The position numbers and the translations under genes were made by a program. This document shows, one piece after another, positions 1-12,069 of a stretch of DNA of 64,000 nt; positions within the stretch are counted from its first letter, which is position 1, and every line of letters begins with the position of its first letter. The notes below the pieces were generated by a model. The model ran no database searches, was not told where the DNA came from, and saw only the letters and a program-made list of their open reading frames with translations. This DNA is from Neodontobutis hainanensis (taxonomy: Eukaryota; Chordata; Actinopteri; Gobiiformes; Odontobutidae), in assembly GCA_024349245.1 (NCBI GenBank), contig JALDNG010000001.1, positions 5,466,001-5,530,000 on the forward strand, given 5' to 3'.

Positions 1-175
1 AAGTGACTTACATTGAGCTTCTAATGACCAGTGTTACAGCCACTGGAGGCAAGGTGGGTTAAGTGTCTTGCCCAAGGACACATCGACAGTATGAACTGTG
101 TGAAGAGTGGGAATCGAACCGATTACCTTCCAGTTGAAGGATTTCCACTCTAGCACTGAGCCACTGCGCCCCACT
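1..175 (-). repeat. tRNA-derived SINE (V-SINE-like), cut by window edge
   Basis: Read on the minus strand it starts near 175 with a tRNA-like head: a box-A-like TGGCTCAGTGCTAGAG and, further on, a box-B-like GGTTCGATTCCC. The body follows, with the fish-typical stretch TGTCCTTGGGCAAGACAC, then CACCTTGCCTCCAGTG and a GTAAGTCACTT near position 1. In V-SINE-like families the expected continuation is a tail resembling TGGATAAAAGCGTCTGCTAAA, which would lie left of the window. The same body occurs at 18,276-18,485 and 52,353-52,474. It is a retroposon, not a tRNA gene: the acceptor and anticodon arms do not close. Confidence 0.8.
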
Positions 176-1076
176 TTATGGTGGTACACCAGTGTGTTAG
201 TTGTTTGTCAGTTGTTTTGTTCTGGTGCTCTGGGCAAAAAGGGCTCACATTTATAGATTGGATTAGATAGAGCACTTACTCAAGTTTACTCTTGTAAGTC
301 TAGTTTAATTAAGTAAACCATTGATTTGAACATTATGCATTATAAACCTAAGGTTTTGTTATTCTGAAGGCCAAAATGTTTTGTAGGCTGAGTAAGTACA
401 TGCAAAAGTGGACTGAGCTATAAAGCAAGTCTCTGGGAGGAAGTCCTGAGTCTTATCCACTGCCTCAACCTCGCCTGTTCAGAAGACTGTAGTGATTGTA
501 CAAAATTGATGGTACATTATGAGCAATAGTGCACACTACACTAACAGAACTGAGTTTGGAATAAAGAAACACTGCTTCCATTAATGCACTAATAATCTGT
601 CTGTACCTGCTCTGCGCCACAAAGATGAATCACCCACTTAATAAATAATGACACGCAGTGCACAATGACAATTACCTGACGTATTTTTCATTTGGGGCGC
701 GGCGGGGGGAGGCGGGGGTCTGGATGGAAGACACCTTCGGCTGTCACGGACGGCAGAGCGTAAACGGCGCGCTCTGAGCTTTAATTACCTTGTTGTTTTT
801 GTACCCTCCGCCACTCTGGCCCCTGCACTCAATCACAGCACTGCCAACGCCACGGCTCGCCACTCCAGACCCCCTCACCCCCTGGACCCCCACTCCACTA
901 ATGAATAGATTAATAAACAACATTAATATCTTTTGTCCCTCTTTTGTCCTGATTTTGTTCTCCACAAATGATGCCGTTTTTATTAAATCTCCTTGTCGTC
1001 AGGCTTTGTTCGTTGTTAAAGGTTCGCCAAAAAGCATCACGTTTAATTGCCCGCCGTCGTTGATTGCAGCCTTGTC

Positions 1077-1079
<3 letters not shown>
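176..1079. other. Unique sequence; candidate conserved noncoding block in second half
   Basis: No coding region is recognisable. From about 600 the sequence becomes more complex, with a G-rich tract at 694-720 and several AATTA or TTAAT cores. The short frames crossing it lack any recognisable domain. The conserved-element reading rests on composition only. Confidence 0.25.

Positions 1080-1118
<39 letters not shown>
1080..1118. repeat. (TG)n microsatellite, about 19 units
   Basis: An uninterrupted TG dinucleotide array is seen directly. A second array of the complementary dinucleotide lies 181 bp downstream. Confidence 0.98.
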
Positions 1119-1119
<1 letters not shown>

Positions 1120-1296
1120 AAGAGGCCGCACCATTAAAGCCTCCTGAAGGATAATTGCTATCAGTGTAATGATCACAGTGCTTTTCATGTATCGCTCTCC
1201 TACATCTCTCAGATATGTGCTATTAAGAGCAAGGTTGTCTCTGTCGCAGCTCATGCTTGGACAGAGGCCAGCCCCAGCCCCTCCCATTCTTAAACC

Positions 1297-1299
<3 letters not shown>
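1119..1299. other. Complex unique spacer between two inverted dinucleotide arrays
   Basis: This 181-bp non-repetitive sequence includes GATAATTGCTATC and TAATGATCAC. It lies exactly between the TG and CA arrays. No coding signal is seen. Confidence 0.25.

Positions 1300-1369
<70 letters not shown>
1300..1369. repeat. (AC)n microsatellite, about 35 units
   Basis: An uninterrupted CA array of about 70 bp. Open frames running through it encode only Thr-His or Cys-Val repeats and are not genes. Confidence 0.98.
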
Positions 1370-1373
<4 letters not shown>

Positions 1374-3300
1374 GCTTGGACATATTTCTAATATGCCAAG
1401 ATATTCTCCTCAGGGGGGAGCATCACAAACAGATCCCTGGCTCTGTTTTATCTCATCCGTGGAAAAGACCTGCATCATCAAGGTAGCATCAATTATTAAT
1501 GGCGTCATTGTCAACACATTATCTGCAGCGGGAAAGCTATTATAGCCCAGAATTAAAATCTATTAAAGAAGAAACTCCTGAGCAGGTGCAGTCAGGGAGG
1601 TCTGAGGCCAGTTCTGAGAATTTGACAAAAATGGAATAAAAAAACACAAGACTATACCACTATATCTGTATTTAAAAATACTTGCAATATAATGTTTTTT
1701 AATTAAAAGAGTTGTATGCTTCTCTTTAATAACCATGAAGACGGTTGAGGTGCATGGTGGATGGAGCGTAAAATCCTGGACACTATTATCGACTATTAAG
1801 TTGGCAATCTGAATTGATTTAATTGTGATAGATTATCACCCGGAAAAAAAGAGGTAACACTGATACATTTCTCCAAATATTGCACTTTATTGACCTTCAA
1901 CATTACGATTCCTTACTGATCTTTCTCAGGTCCAACCTTTTCTCGTACATGATACTGACAGATATAAGTTTTGTCTATTGCTCAAGTGGTCACAGGTAAG
2001 ATGGTCGAGATAAAAATAATACCATGAGAAGCAGATTCTTTCCAAGAACAGTTCCTAAGCATTGAAAAGCACAAACATATTTCATCATACTAAATAGAAA
2101 ACAGTATGTATACATAAAAATTCTTAGTATTAAAATTCATTTATATTTTATATTTTATTGTTAATTTATAAAAAAAACTTTTTATTGTTTTTTTTGTTTT
2201 TTTACATTCCAGTATAATATAAACCCTTCTCTATAATTTTTTTTATGGATATAATTATAAAAATGTCTGATGTCATACTCTTAATGTAGACCTTTAGGAG
2301 AGCGGGTCTGGAGAGTGTAAATGTAAAAGCTTCTCTCTTTAAGAGGAAAGCATTTACATCTCCTCCTCTTCTGGAGAGGTGCACGTGTTCGAGTCCAACA
2401 TATTTTAAAGCTGAGACAGGATGTTGTTTCTCTTTCAAATGGACTGTCACAGGGTTCTTGATGTCTTGATTTCTGATGTTGCTTCTGTGTTCACTGTTTC
2501 AGCAATTTTGTAATGCTTTTGTTGGTTTGCCAGCATACCCTGAACCACCTGGACATTTTATCAGGTACAGTGTATCACATTTGTTGTGGAACATGTTAAG
2601 GTTCCTCTAATTGCCATTGTTTTTCCGGTAGTTGGGGGTGTGTAGGTAGTATTTATTGGTGAAATTGCATTGTATACATGTCCTGCATTGGTAACTGCCA
2701 GACGGTGGGTTAAAGAAGGTGCTGTTTTTTTAATGAGGAAAGATTAGATTCAAAACAAAACAGAGCTGGAACAAGGTGCCATGGCTCAGGAAGAAGTTTT
2801 CAAACTCTTTTCCAATGTCTGCACTTAAACTGTAAAATCAGTTTACCTGTGTCTTCCTCTGGTTCCAAAGTCTGGATTATTTTAAGTGGATATGATTCAT
2901 TTATCTGTGCCAGTGTCCTGTTCGTTTGGTCTCATGTTCCAAACAAAGAGCAGTAGACTGGTGTTGATCTTGATCTTAATTCTTTTGAACGAGTTTGGTC
3001 CCTTTGCCTTTCAGCACTCTTTTAAGACATGCACTTCAAGGAGGGCCCTGCTGCTTTTGGCTAAAGGACAATGTTTTCATTTTCGGTTTAAGAAATCATT
3101 TATTATTCTACCAATTCACCAGCTGCTTTAAAATATTAAATAAAATCCAAAACCATATCCGGTGAGGGGCCTGACATAATGCTACCCAGGATGGCACTTT
3201 CTGATTCTGTTTATTTCTTTATTACAACACATGTCACTGCAGTGATAACACCAATGCAGATATCTGGAACATCACATGCCTTATTTATTTTGTAAAATGA
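1370..3300. other. Unique intergenic DNA; T-rich tracts
   Basis: 1,370-1,600 is complex unique sequence with ATTATTAATGG-type homeodomain-like cores. The rest is AT-rich, with T tracts around 2,172-2,205. A small imperfect hairpin lies at 2,310-2,366. No gene or classified repeat is recognised. Confidence 0.3.
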
Positions 3301-3306
3301 GAACTG

Positions 3307-3490
3307 GTGTGCATTTATATAGCGCTTTATTGTCCCCTTTTCAGGCACCCAAAGCACTTTACATTATGTTTCCATACACCCCATCACACACATTCACACC
3401 TGGGGCTTCAAACACACTCCAACTACCATCAAACTATCCTCTACAGTCACACACATTCATACACCAAAGCTGTGGGGCTGCTATCAAACA
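3307..3490. repeat. Dispersed teleost 'ATAGCGCTTTA' repeat
   Basis: The segment begins GTGCATTTATATAGCGCTTT, continues with CAAAGCACTTTACAT and a CA-rich stretch containing ACACATTCACACCTGGGG. The same order of motifs recurs at 15,132-15,290. The layout is common in fish repeats linked to SINE-like sequences. I cannot assign the family by name. Confidence 0.65.
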
Positions 3491-5160
3491 CTGTATCAAA
3501 GGTTGGTAGACATTTTAGGAAGTGACAGTCTCACAAATCCAGATGAGAACAGAATTGTTTAATTGTATTATTTTCCAACATGAAGAATGCAAAAGTGCTG
3601 TGAGGAAACAAAAGGAGAAAAAAGGCTGTAGCAGACATCTTGGCATCTGTTACCATTAATTTACTGCTCACTGCCTTCACTGTGATTTCCTTCCATATGT
3701 TTCAGATGTGTCGTTGCCTTCTCTCCTCAAAACATGCACTTTCACTGAATTAGTTCAGTCACAGAAATACACAGACTCACAGTTGTAAAAGCCCCATAGA
3801 CAATTCATCTGCAGCTTTGTTCTTTAGAGTCACAGAGCTGTTCCTCAGACCTACTCATGAAAGTGCTCCTCATTTATTTATGCAGAAATGCACTCTTTAC
3901 TGTGAAACACGAGCTTATTAATGTTCCTTGTTCTATGTTTAGACAAAAAAACACCTAAACAATGTCCTTGGGTCAATTTAAAGTGTGTGCATTTTATACA
4001 TTTTATATGGCATTCCATATGTCAATTTTTTTTTATTCAAAAGTTTGCAGCCCTTGAAGAAATTGGTCAAAAACTCTTAAGGACCCGTCCACAACCCCAA
4101 CCCGTCTCTTGCCTTCAAATGTACGTTATGAAAATGCATTATGCTTGTAGAATATTCTCATACACTGGGGCCACGTTATTTAAATTATTGCTACATGCAA
4201 AGAACAAAAAAATTCTAAATCCCTGTCACAATGAGAACTATAATATTTATAACAATTCAAGTAGTCTTTTCAGTCTATTGGCGAAAATGTGATGTAGCCT
4301 ACTGTGCAGCCTTGCCCAGTTCACATTGTACACTATGTTGTATGTATTGTATGTAAAAAATGTGCCTAACATTGGATAGAAACTTTATCTGGGAAATGCT
4401 GTAAATGTAAAGAAAATTCTCTTCACACAGACACCTCACATGGCGACAGGACATTAGTGTGGCACTGTACTGTTTCCATTTCCCATCAGATAAGCCTCAG
4501 GTGTGTCTTCTTGCTGTGCTCTAATATGTTTAGTCTGAAGCGGCTGCCCACACAGTCCTCTGTGATGGCTCACAATGAGGCAGGAACTGTCCCCTGGCCC
4601 TGCTCTGATAACAGTCTCCACTGTAATGGCCTCTATTGTTGTACTAACACAATGTTGTTTCTGCCGTACCACTCTTAACGCCACTGTGGCCTGGTCACAG
4701 CAGCCTTTGAAGTCTTCTGAGGGTCTATGCCCTATTCATGCCACTGGCTCAGACGCAATGATTAATGACGCATGTGGAAGTCAAATCTATACTGTTCACT
4801 GTACACAAGACTGGAGCAGATCTTTTCTAAGACCAAAGTTTCCACGTCAAAGGTTTGTATTCCCACCAGATATAGTTTTATTGTTCCCACGTTCGCCCTG
4901 CCAACACATGACAAACATTAATGAGCTGTTTCCAAATAGATTTTGTTAAAACTGTGCAAAGATTTGTGTTTTGCACAAAAAATTTGAATATGAATTTGCA
5001 GATTTGTTTCTTGTGGAATGTGTATAAAAATTTAATTTGCAAAATGTTTGCATGCTTGTTTATTTTTTGGTGAATTTTGATTTTGAATCACCAGTGTTTG
5101 CCACAATCAGAAAGGGCTCCTGCTGTGTGCTTTGCTCCAGGTTTGCTGTTGGTGGTTGGT
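3491..5160. other. Unique intergenic DNA
   Basis: No gene is recognised. At about 4,363-4,412 a weak match to a SINE tail appears (GGATAGAAACTTTATCTGGG followed by AAATGCTGTAAATGTAAA), possibly an eroded V-SINE 3' end. Frames of 76-124 codons here have no recognisable domain. Confidence 0.3.
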
Positions 5161-5163
5161 GTT

Positions 5164-5177
5164 GTGGCCCCCTGCTG
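5164..5177 (-). promoter_or_regulatory. CTCF-like site
   Basis: The minus strand reads CAGCAGGGGGCCAC, close to the known vertebrate CTCF core CCASYAGRKGGC. It is a single-motif match without chromatin support. Confidence 0.3.
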
Positions 5178-6269
5178 TTTGCACAAACACATGCCTGACT
5201 CTGACAACTGATGGCTAATGAGCTCCACCATCATCTCCTGCATTTGTCGAAGGCTGCACTTGCTCCATTACAGACCCATGGGAAACTCAGACATTTGCAA
5301 CATGCACAGAACGGCCTGGTATCAGTGTGGGAAATCAAGTCAATAGTAATAATGCACTGGACTTGTGGAGAGCACCTTTTATATCAGGTCTTTTAGTTTG
5401 AAAGTGTGTTCACTGTTGGCATGACGACAGGTAAAGCTACCCTGGACCGATCGCATTCTGGCTCAAATCCCGACAAAGACTGAATTTATTTCTCAAAAAT
5501 CCAAGGCTAACAAACAAGAGCATCATTGTTGGAGGGACTTTCCAGGCGGCGTGGCCTGTGATGCCGGTCATGGGAACTGAGGATCAGCCCCAGAGCACGG
5601 CCAATGATAACAGCGGAGCTCAGAGCACCCCAGAACAGGAATAAAAGGAATATGTGAACTTGTGCTAGAGCTGACAGGGAGCGCAAAATGCAAACAAATA
5701 CACAAATGAACCGTGCCGGGCTCTTGTCTTTAGGCCAAAGTCCGACTGCACTCAGCAGAACTGTGCTGTAGGTGCACTGTCTACTTCAAGAAAATGAAAG
5801 GCCAGACTCATAATATCAATCTTTTTTATATTATTACAGTAATCCCTCAATATAATGTACAAGTTGGTGCATATTGATTTGTTTTGGACCTAAACATTTC
5901 CAGAAACATAGACAACCTGAGTAATAACGTCTTAAGCATAAATGGCAATCTGTTTATATGTTTTACTTAAATTTACCATTTGACATTTTGAGCAAAATCC
6001 ATTTTATTTCAATAAAATAGAAATCCAGGACTCTGCACTGACTGGATTGATAACTGTTACCACAGGTGCCACTGACTTTTTAATTTGGATGGCACCACAT
6101 TTTGAGTTCCTTAAAGCAAAGACCAACTCATTTTGATAAAGTGTGAAGGCCTGGCTCAAAAGTATAACAGTGCAGTAGTGCAGTGTTATGGAAATTAATA
6201 GATGTGCAATGTGGTGACCAGCTCTAGTAAAATGTGTTTGTGAGTGATACCATTTTAATTAAGGTTTAA
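5178..6269. other. Unique DNA with one complex block
   Basis: 5,500-5,720 is complex, moderately GC-rich unique sequence carrying a perfect kappa-B-type decamer GGGACTTTCC at 5,534-5,543. 5,800-6,260 is AT-rich with nothing recognisable. No coding evidence. Confidence 0.25.
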
Positions 6270-6760
6270 AGGTGATTAGCCTGAATTCACAGTCTCTATT
6301 GTTGTGTAGAAGCTCTCCTGTTTCCCAGCAGCTGGACTCACAGTTAGTGCTTTTGAAGTTGTCCATAGATATTCACTGTCCCCCGTGTCTAACTGCAGCC
6401 TCCATCCAGACAGCTCTAATGGGAACAACATTTCTTCTTTCGTCCTCCTTTCCTCTTAAGAGTGCCTCGATGTGACAGGCACAAATGTCTGGGGGGTACA
6501 TGATGTCATTTATTGATAAGCTGACGGCTCGTGCGCTAACGCAAGGACCGTAACACTGTTTCTGCCTCTACTTTTCCTCCCATTTACCGGCACTGCTCCG
6601 AGCCTTATCAAACCAACGCTGATGTAAAAGTAACAAACCCAGTCCAGATTCGATTTTGTCCGATTGGAAACAGAGCGTTTTGGCCGCAGTGAGTCATCGT
6701 CCACGAGCCTCTTCTGTTTGATATGGTGCATATAAATAATACAAATTGCATTTTCTCAAT
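6270..6760. other. Candidate conserved noncoding block
   Basis: This is non-repetitive, balanced-composition sequence between AT-rich flanks. It contains TGATGTCAT (CRE-like) near 6,500 and a TTGATAAGC (GATA-like) core just after it. No frame shows a protein family. Conservation is inferred, not seen. Confidence 0.28.
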
Positions 6761-7900
6761 GTGAAATACAATAAGTGGTCACTTTGATGGAGAACATATT
6801 CATTTAGTATTGCAGAGCTTAAAGTCAGTCCTTATCGTACCAAATCATCTGCTTGTTTTTTTAGTTTTTTTTTTATAAATACTGAAAATGGGAAAGCACT
6901 GACTCTAAGTGCTCTGATTTACAGACTCTGAGTCCATCCAGATCAACTCAGGAAATAAGATTGTGGAGAAATATGTATTTTCTCTGCAGCATGGACCGCA
7001 AATTATATTGGCATTAATCTCACTATTCAGTTTGCCTGAAGTTGTTTGAACTTTTATCTAATTCTGTAGTTGGAATGGCCTCAGTTTTTTTTTTATTTGG
7101 CAAGCATAACAGAAGAACAGACTGTCCACTCAAAAGCTTGAATATTATGTTTTGAAATCAAAAAAGAAAACCATAGACCTGTGGTACTAATCACCATCTT
7201 TAAACTCCATTTAAAGCAACACTTTGTACCTTTTTTCTCCAAAATATGAAGCCAAAACAACGAGCCTAAAACAATACGAATAGGGTTCATGATTCATTTT
7301 GATTCTGAGATTAAACACAGAGACTACTCCCTCTTTTCTAGTCAAAGTTCTCTGCTTCACCAGATACTCCAGGATGATGAAATACTGTATCTAAATAGAA
7401 TGCAACACAAAAAAAGTTATCAATTCCAAAACAATTATTGGTTATAATGGGTATACTGCCTGAAAATTCACATCCAGTAGAGTTGCTTTAATTATCAGAC
7501 CTCAATGTTGCATTTAACGTGTGCAGCCGTGTTCTCCTCTTTCTTCTCGACTGCCATAAGACTCTACAGTCAAACCGTATATGGCACATAAAGTCTGACT
7601 CAACTATAATGAAGTTATTTTGAATGTGAATTTGTTCAGTAGATTGTAATCACTGTATCAATACAACATATAACAGAACCTCTCACTGTGGCCTTTTTTA
7701 GTTGATCTGAGAATTATGTTCTTTGATTTCAGCTGGCCTGAGAGATTACAATAAAAAAATACTTTTATAACTATAGTAATGGGACAACTGGCTACTGAAA
7801 CATAGAACTCTGCTTTTATATATTTTTTGTCCAACATGAAGCAACAGAGCGACATAGTCTTCTCATTGGTCAAGGTTAATAAAGTCTATGTTTGACTTTG
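6761..7900. other. AT-rich unique DNA
   Basis: Nothing recognisable beyond short T homopolymers. No classified repeat and no coding signal. Confidence 0.4.
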
Positions 7901-8260
7901 TGGTCATCCTGAAAGTGAAGCAGAGACACTTGAATCTACTCCGAGAATACCGTCAAACGCCCCCAGTCACTCCACAGTCACAGCCCTCACCCTAACTTTC
8001 TCACAGAGCCCTTAGGTGCTCTCAAAGTTTCTAAATTGCTCATTACAGATGCATTTAAAGATCCATTCAATTATTTCCCCCACTTTTTATCGCTTTGTTT
8101 GTTTGAGATCATTAATTACCAACACATCACAGACACAGAGAAAACCTGTGGCTGCTTCTTTCACTTCTTTCAGCAGCAGCAGTGCATTTGGAGATGGATT
8201 CTGACCTCGTGTGATGTGTTCATGAGACCATTTCAGGTTCATGGCTCTAAGTAAACTGCT
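7901..8260. other. Candidate conserved noncoding block
   Basis: Complex unique sequence with ATCATTAATTACC near 8,108 and several further AATTA-type cores. Two overlapping 62-72 codon frames cross it but resemble no known protein. Confidence 0.25.
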
Positions 8261-8749
8261 GTGACCTTCGGACGCTGATGGTTAAAATGTTCTGTGAATA
8301 AGTGTGCCCTAAGAGACTGATAAATGAATGTGTTTGTGTGTCTGACCCTCCAGAGTTGAGACGGAAGCTACAGGCCCAGACTTCTCCAATCAATTTATTA
8401 ATGCAATGTTTATAAAAGCATTGTATGAGCATTTAAACATAAACCGTTTCTGTTTCAAAGTAAAGACATTGAAATATAAAGTAACTTTAATGACTCCATT
8501 CAGACTGCCTTTGCAGTAAACAACCAAACTGTTACCAAGAGTCACTTCTGTCACTTGATTTTAAATTACTTTATTTACTGCCTCTTGTGCCATTCTTAGC
8601 AATTTATGATAAAAACATACTATTATTCTTGAATCTAGTGATTGGGAAAATGGCTCAATAGTCAGAAGATTTCAATCTTTGTTTATGGGCATCATCTACA
8701 TCTACATGTATTTGTGAAACCAAACGCCATTTAAATTATTTTGCTTGTT

Positions 8750-8885
8750 TTTTTGGCCTTTATTTGATGATAGACAGTAACAGACTTTAAACAGGGAGAG
8801 GGGAATGACATTGGGCAACTGATATGAGCCAGAATAGAACCTGGGTCTGCCGCTCTACCAGGTGAGCCACGGAGGCCCCCCACCC
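8750..8885 (-). repeat. tRNA-derived SINE with GGCCT...CAAATAAAGGCC tail
   Basis: On the minus strand the head at 8,885-8,830 reads GGCCTCCGTGGCTCACCTGG followed by TAGAGCGGCAGACC, a good Pol III box A. A box-B-like CCCAGGTTCTATTCTGG follows. The body has a TGTCATTCCCCTCTCCC stretch and the element ends ATCAAATAAAGGCC. This head-body-tail order matches a common fish tRNA-derived SINE. It is about 135 bp and looks close to full length. Confidence 0.75.
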
Positions 8886-10339
8886 TTTTACCATTAGAGC
8901 AGTCAGAGTAAATACAGTACAACCTGCTTAAACACTGTTTGGTTGTGAGTCAAAATGAGCGCTACAGTACAATACAACATCCTCTAATAAACTTCATACT
9001 ATGCTCAGGAAAGTATTATGGAAAATATATTGCCAATGTTCATGAATTCCACACTGTTTTTACAACAATACAATACTATTTAGAGTCAGCCATATCAAAT
9101 AATAATAATAATACATGCATCCACAATAAAAGCACTGATAAAGCACTGAAAATAAAAATCATATTCAAATATCACTTTGTTTTCCCTAAAACGATGTCAC
9201 AAATGTATGCACAGTTGAAGAATTTTATATAAAAGATCAATATTCCAAAAGAGATGATTCCTGTCTTTGATTGATGCATGGGTGTTTGGATAAATGGATG
9301 GATGGACAGAGAAGTGAGTACACTCTGGCTCTAACCTAAGGTAGATTTAAAGCGACAGGCCTGGTTCCCTGGAGAGGGTGTAATTGTGTTTCCAGGTTGA
9401 TGCGTCGGAGTGGGACAGATTCCCGGAGCGTCCGCTGACAGATGGGCAGAGCTGCATATTTCAAAAGTGACAAAACTCAGTATCCACACGTTTTACTCTA
9501 TTTCTCCATTTCACTCAAATTTGTGAGACCCTCAACAACTGCAGCCTCTTTGTGTAAGAACAGTGTCCACTTTTCTGGACATTCCTCTAACAGCAGCTCC
9601 TTCAAAATGTGATGTAATTGCATTTATTATTATAAAGAAATATCAACATCAAACCTGTTCAATTAATCAGGTTTTGGAGAGAAAAAGTGTTTACTCTTTA
9701 AATTCACCAACAATTGGTTCTAACCACTTTTGGACAAATCATGGTTGAGTTACTGATATTTTGGAATATTGCAATTAAACCAAATTTGGCACATAGGAAA
9801 GAGTTTACCAAAAATATTTGTGCTATAAAATAAAAACAATCATGTAACAGTCAGTTGTTCAAGCACAGAGGATTTAACTGGAGAAAGAATCCAAAAGCAT
9901 TAAACAACAGCACAACAAGTTTTTTTTTCTCAAATTGTATGTTTCTGTGAGTCCCTTCCTTACACTATGCAGACCTCATAATACATGGGCAGTGTGTGAA
10001 CCCAGGAATACAGCCAAGATGGCCGCCTTTGAGTGGGAAAAGTGTTCTTCAATTCCAAAAATATATTTTAGTGCTCAATTTTTTGATAATTGTGAATGTG
10101 AAATCTCAGTAACAGTGGTGCTTTGGAGTTCACCACACACAGTAAATAAAGTACACTTTGCTTTAGTCTTAAACCTGATCTGGGATGGGACACTGTGGAC
10201 AAGTAAGCAGCACTTTCCTACATTCATCGGAATTTCCTTCATTTTCTATTGCTTTATTCTGTTTGAGGTTACAGGGACTGGAGACATGGACAATGGTTAT
10301 TCACAAGGTTGAAGCAGCACGCATTATTTTTTTTTTTTA
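8886..10339. other. Unique DNA, AT-rich with one complex block
   Basis: 9,280-9,480 is more complex and GC-richer (GGTTGATGCGTCGGAGTGGG region) and could be regulatory. A short (AAT)n run sits near 9,100. The 125-codon frame at 9,935-10,312 has no recognisable domain. Confidence 0.25.
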
Positions 10340-11030
10340 TACAACCTGAGCATAAGCTCTGACGGATGTGTGTCAATGTCATGCGTCAGTGATCTCAGGC
10401 CAGGTCTACTCCAACAGCAGAATTTCTTCTCTACTTCATTATTTTGGATTTTCTTTTTGGTAGTGGTGTAAGGGAATTGGTTTTGACAGACAGGGCTGTA
10501 ATTAAGCATATTCCTTTGGCCTCTTGCTCAGCTAGTGGCTTTATTTTGACAGTGTTAATTGTGATAATTGTTAGAATGGTACCTCTGACACTCGGCGCTG
10601 AGAACTGTTGTGCGTTGATGAAAGTGTTGTCATACATCCTTCATCTGAACAAGCTAACACACAGCCTCCCTCTCCCCATCCTCCCATCCAGCCTTATGGG
10701 ACTCTGCAGCGGCCGTTTTCTAATTGGCTTTAATGAAACAGCAGCCAGGGAGGTGATCCAGTCCTATTTACATCTGCGTCTGTAACGAAGGGCAGAAAGA
10801 CAGAATCAAATGGAGGCCAATAGAGGCTGGAAGAAGGAATGTGGAGGATGTTAAAAAGTTGGAAGATGGAAGAGGTTGGGAGAAGAGAAGTATCTGGGGG
10901 CTACAGAGGAATATTACATAGATTTTTATAACGAAGCTGTGCTAATGAAGGCTGAGCCCTGCTTTAACCAGAGCTGCTCATTGTTTGTGAGCTCATGTAA
11001 TAAATGACTTTGAACAGGAGATGGTGCTGT
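10340..11030. other. Candidate conserved noncoding block
   Basis: Unique sequence with dense AT-core motifs: GCTGTAATTAAGC near 10,494, GTTAATTGTGATAATTG near 10,554, TTCTAATTGGC near 10,718. Frames here have no domain. Clusters of such cores are typical of developmental enhancers; this is inference. Confidence 0.3.
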
Positions 11031-11399
11031 TCAAGCCTCTGCCAGGTTTACATAAAACATATAGTGTATGTCATATAAAGAGTCAAAGAATTGGCTGCAG
11101 CTTGACATTCAAAGGTAGGTGTACAGGTAAATTGCAGTGAAATTTTCTTTATTTTTACAACAGCAAAAGTACTAGATAAACAATAAAGAAGAAAATGCAT
11201 TATATATAAAGAAAAGAAGACTTGGGGGAAAAAAGGAAGCTTACTGGTTCATTTAAAAATATAAATAATAAATAAATACATACAGTCATATCTTTAACAA
11301 TACTATACTTCATGTTAGTAAGGCCTGACAGATTGCCTGAACTTGCCGATACTATCTCTTTGTGAAGTAGATTGGCTCCGTTGAGGTAGTCTCCAAAAG
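11031..11399. other. AT-rich unique DNA
   Basis: A short AAATAAATAAAT run is present near 11,265. Nothing else is recognisable. Confidence 0.4.
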
Positions 11400-11740
11400 C
11401 CCAAAGTTGCACCACAGAGGCTGCAATAATCCAACCGCAATTATTGCAACAGCCTCCACAACAACAACATCAACAGGGTCACAGCAGATAATGCTGCGCA
11501 CAGTTCAAAGGCAGCGATTTAGATGAAAACGCGGTGTAAACAGCAACGGGATTATCCAAAGAGGAGCAGGAGGAAGCAGAATGAGATGGAGACTGCGGCT
11601 CCTCGGAGAGCACAGGTCCAGATAAGAGATTTATGGTGCCACAAGGAGAGACTAGTCTGTTTATTAGTGCTTCATTAGTCAGACAAATCAGGACAATCAC
11701 TAAAGCTACAGCTACATTCACATGGAGTCTACTAGAAAAC
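11400..11740. other. Candidate conserved noncoding block
   Basis: Complex sequence with an imperfect palindrome CAATAATCCAACCGCAATTATTG near 11,424 and no repeat signature. The 80-codon minus-strand frame has no recognised domain. Confidence 0.25.
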
Positions 11741-11837
11741 TGGAAGTCTTTTTAGTGGACAGGAGAAGGTCGGACTAAACCATACAAGGCCAAATAAGAA
11801 CAGTACATTAGAAGTCAAAGGTTTTAACTGTAGCTGG

Positions 11838-11841
<4 letters not shown>

Positions 11842-11911
<70 letters not shown>
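11842..11911. repeat. (CA)n microsatellite, about 34 units, with AAAACA-rich flank
   Basis: A pure CA array followed by (A)n-C steps to 11,936. The 60- and 69-codon minus-strand frames through it are Cys-Val repeats caused by the array. Confidence 0.98.
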
Positions 11912-11914
<3 letters not shown>

Positions 11915-12069
11915 CAAAAAACAAAAAACAAAAAAACTTGGCCATTTCCGAAACTAATGCATATTTATGTGTAACAATAACCAAAGTAGAAAGAGTCGGA
12001 CCAAAGCCCTGTGTGAGGTACATGATGTAAAAGGCAATACTGAGACACACCAGAATAAATGATCACATT

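Noticed and set aside
910..1372. Frames of 67-151 codons rich in Cys-Val or Thr-His
   Set aside because: They run through (TG)n and (CA)n arrays.
5534..5543. Perfect kappa-B decamer as a functional NF-kB site
   Set aside because: A single ten-base match in 64 kb is expected by chance; mentioned only as context.
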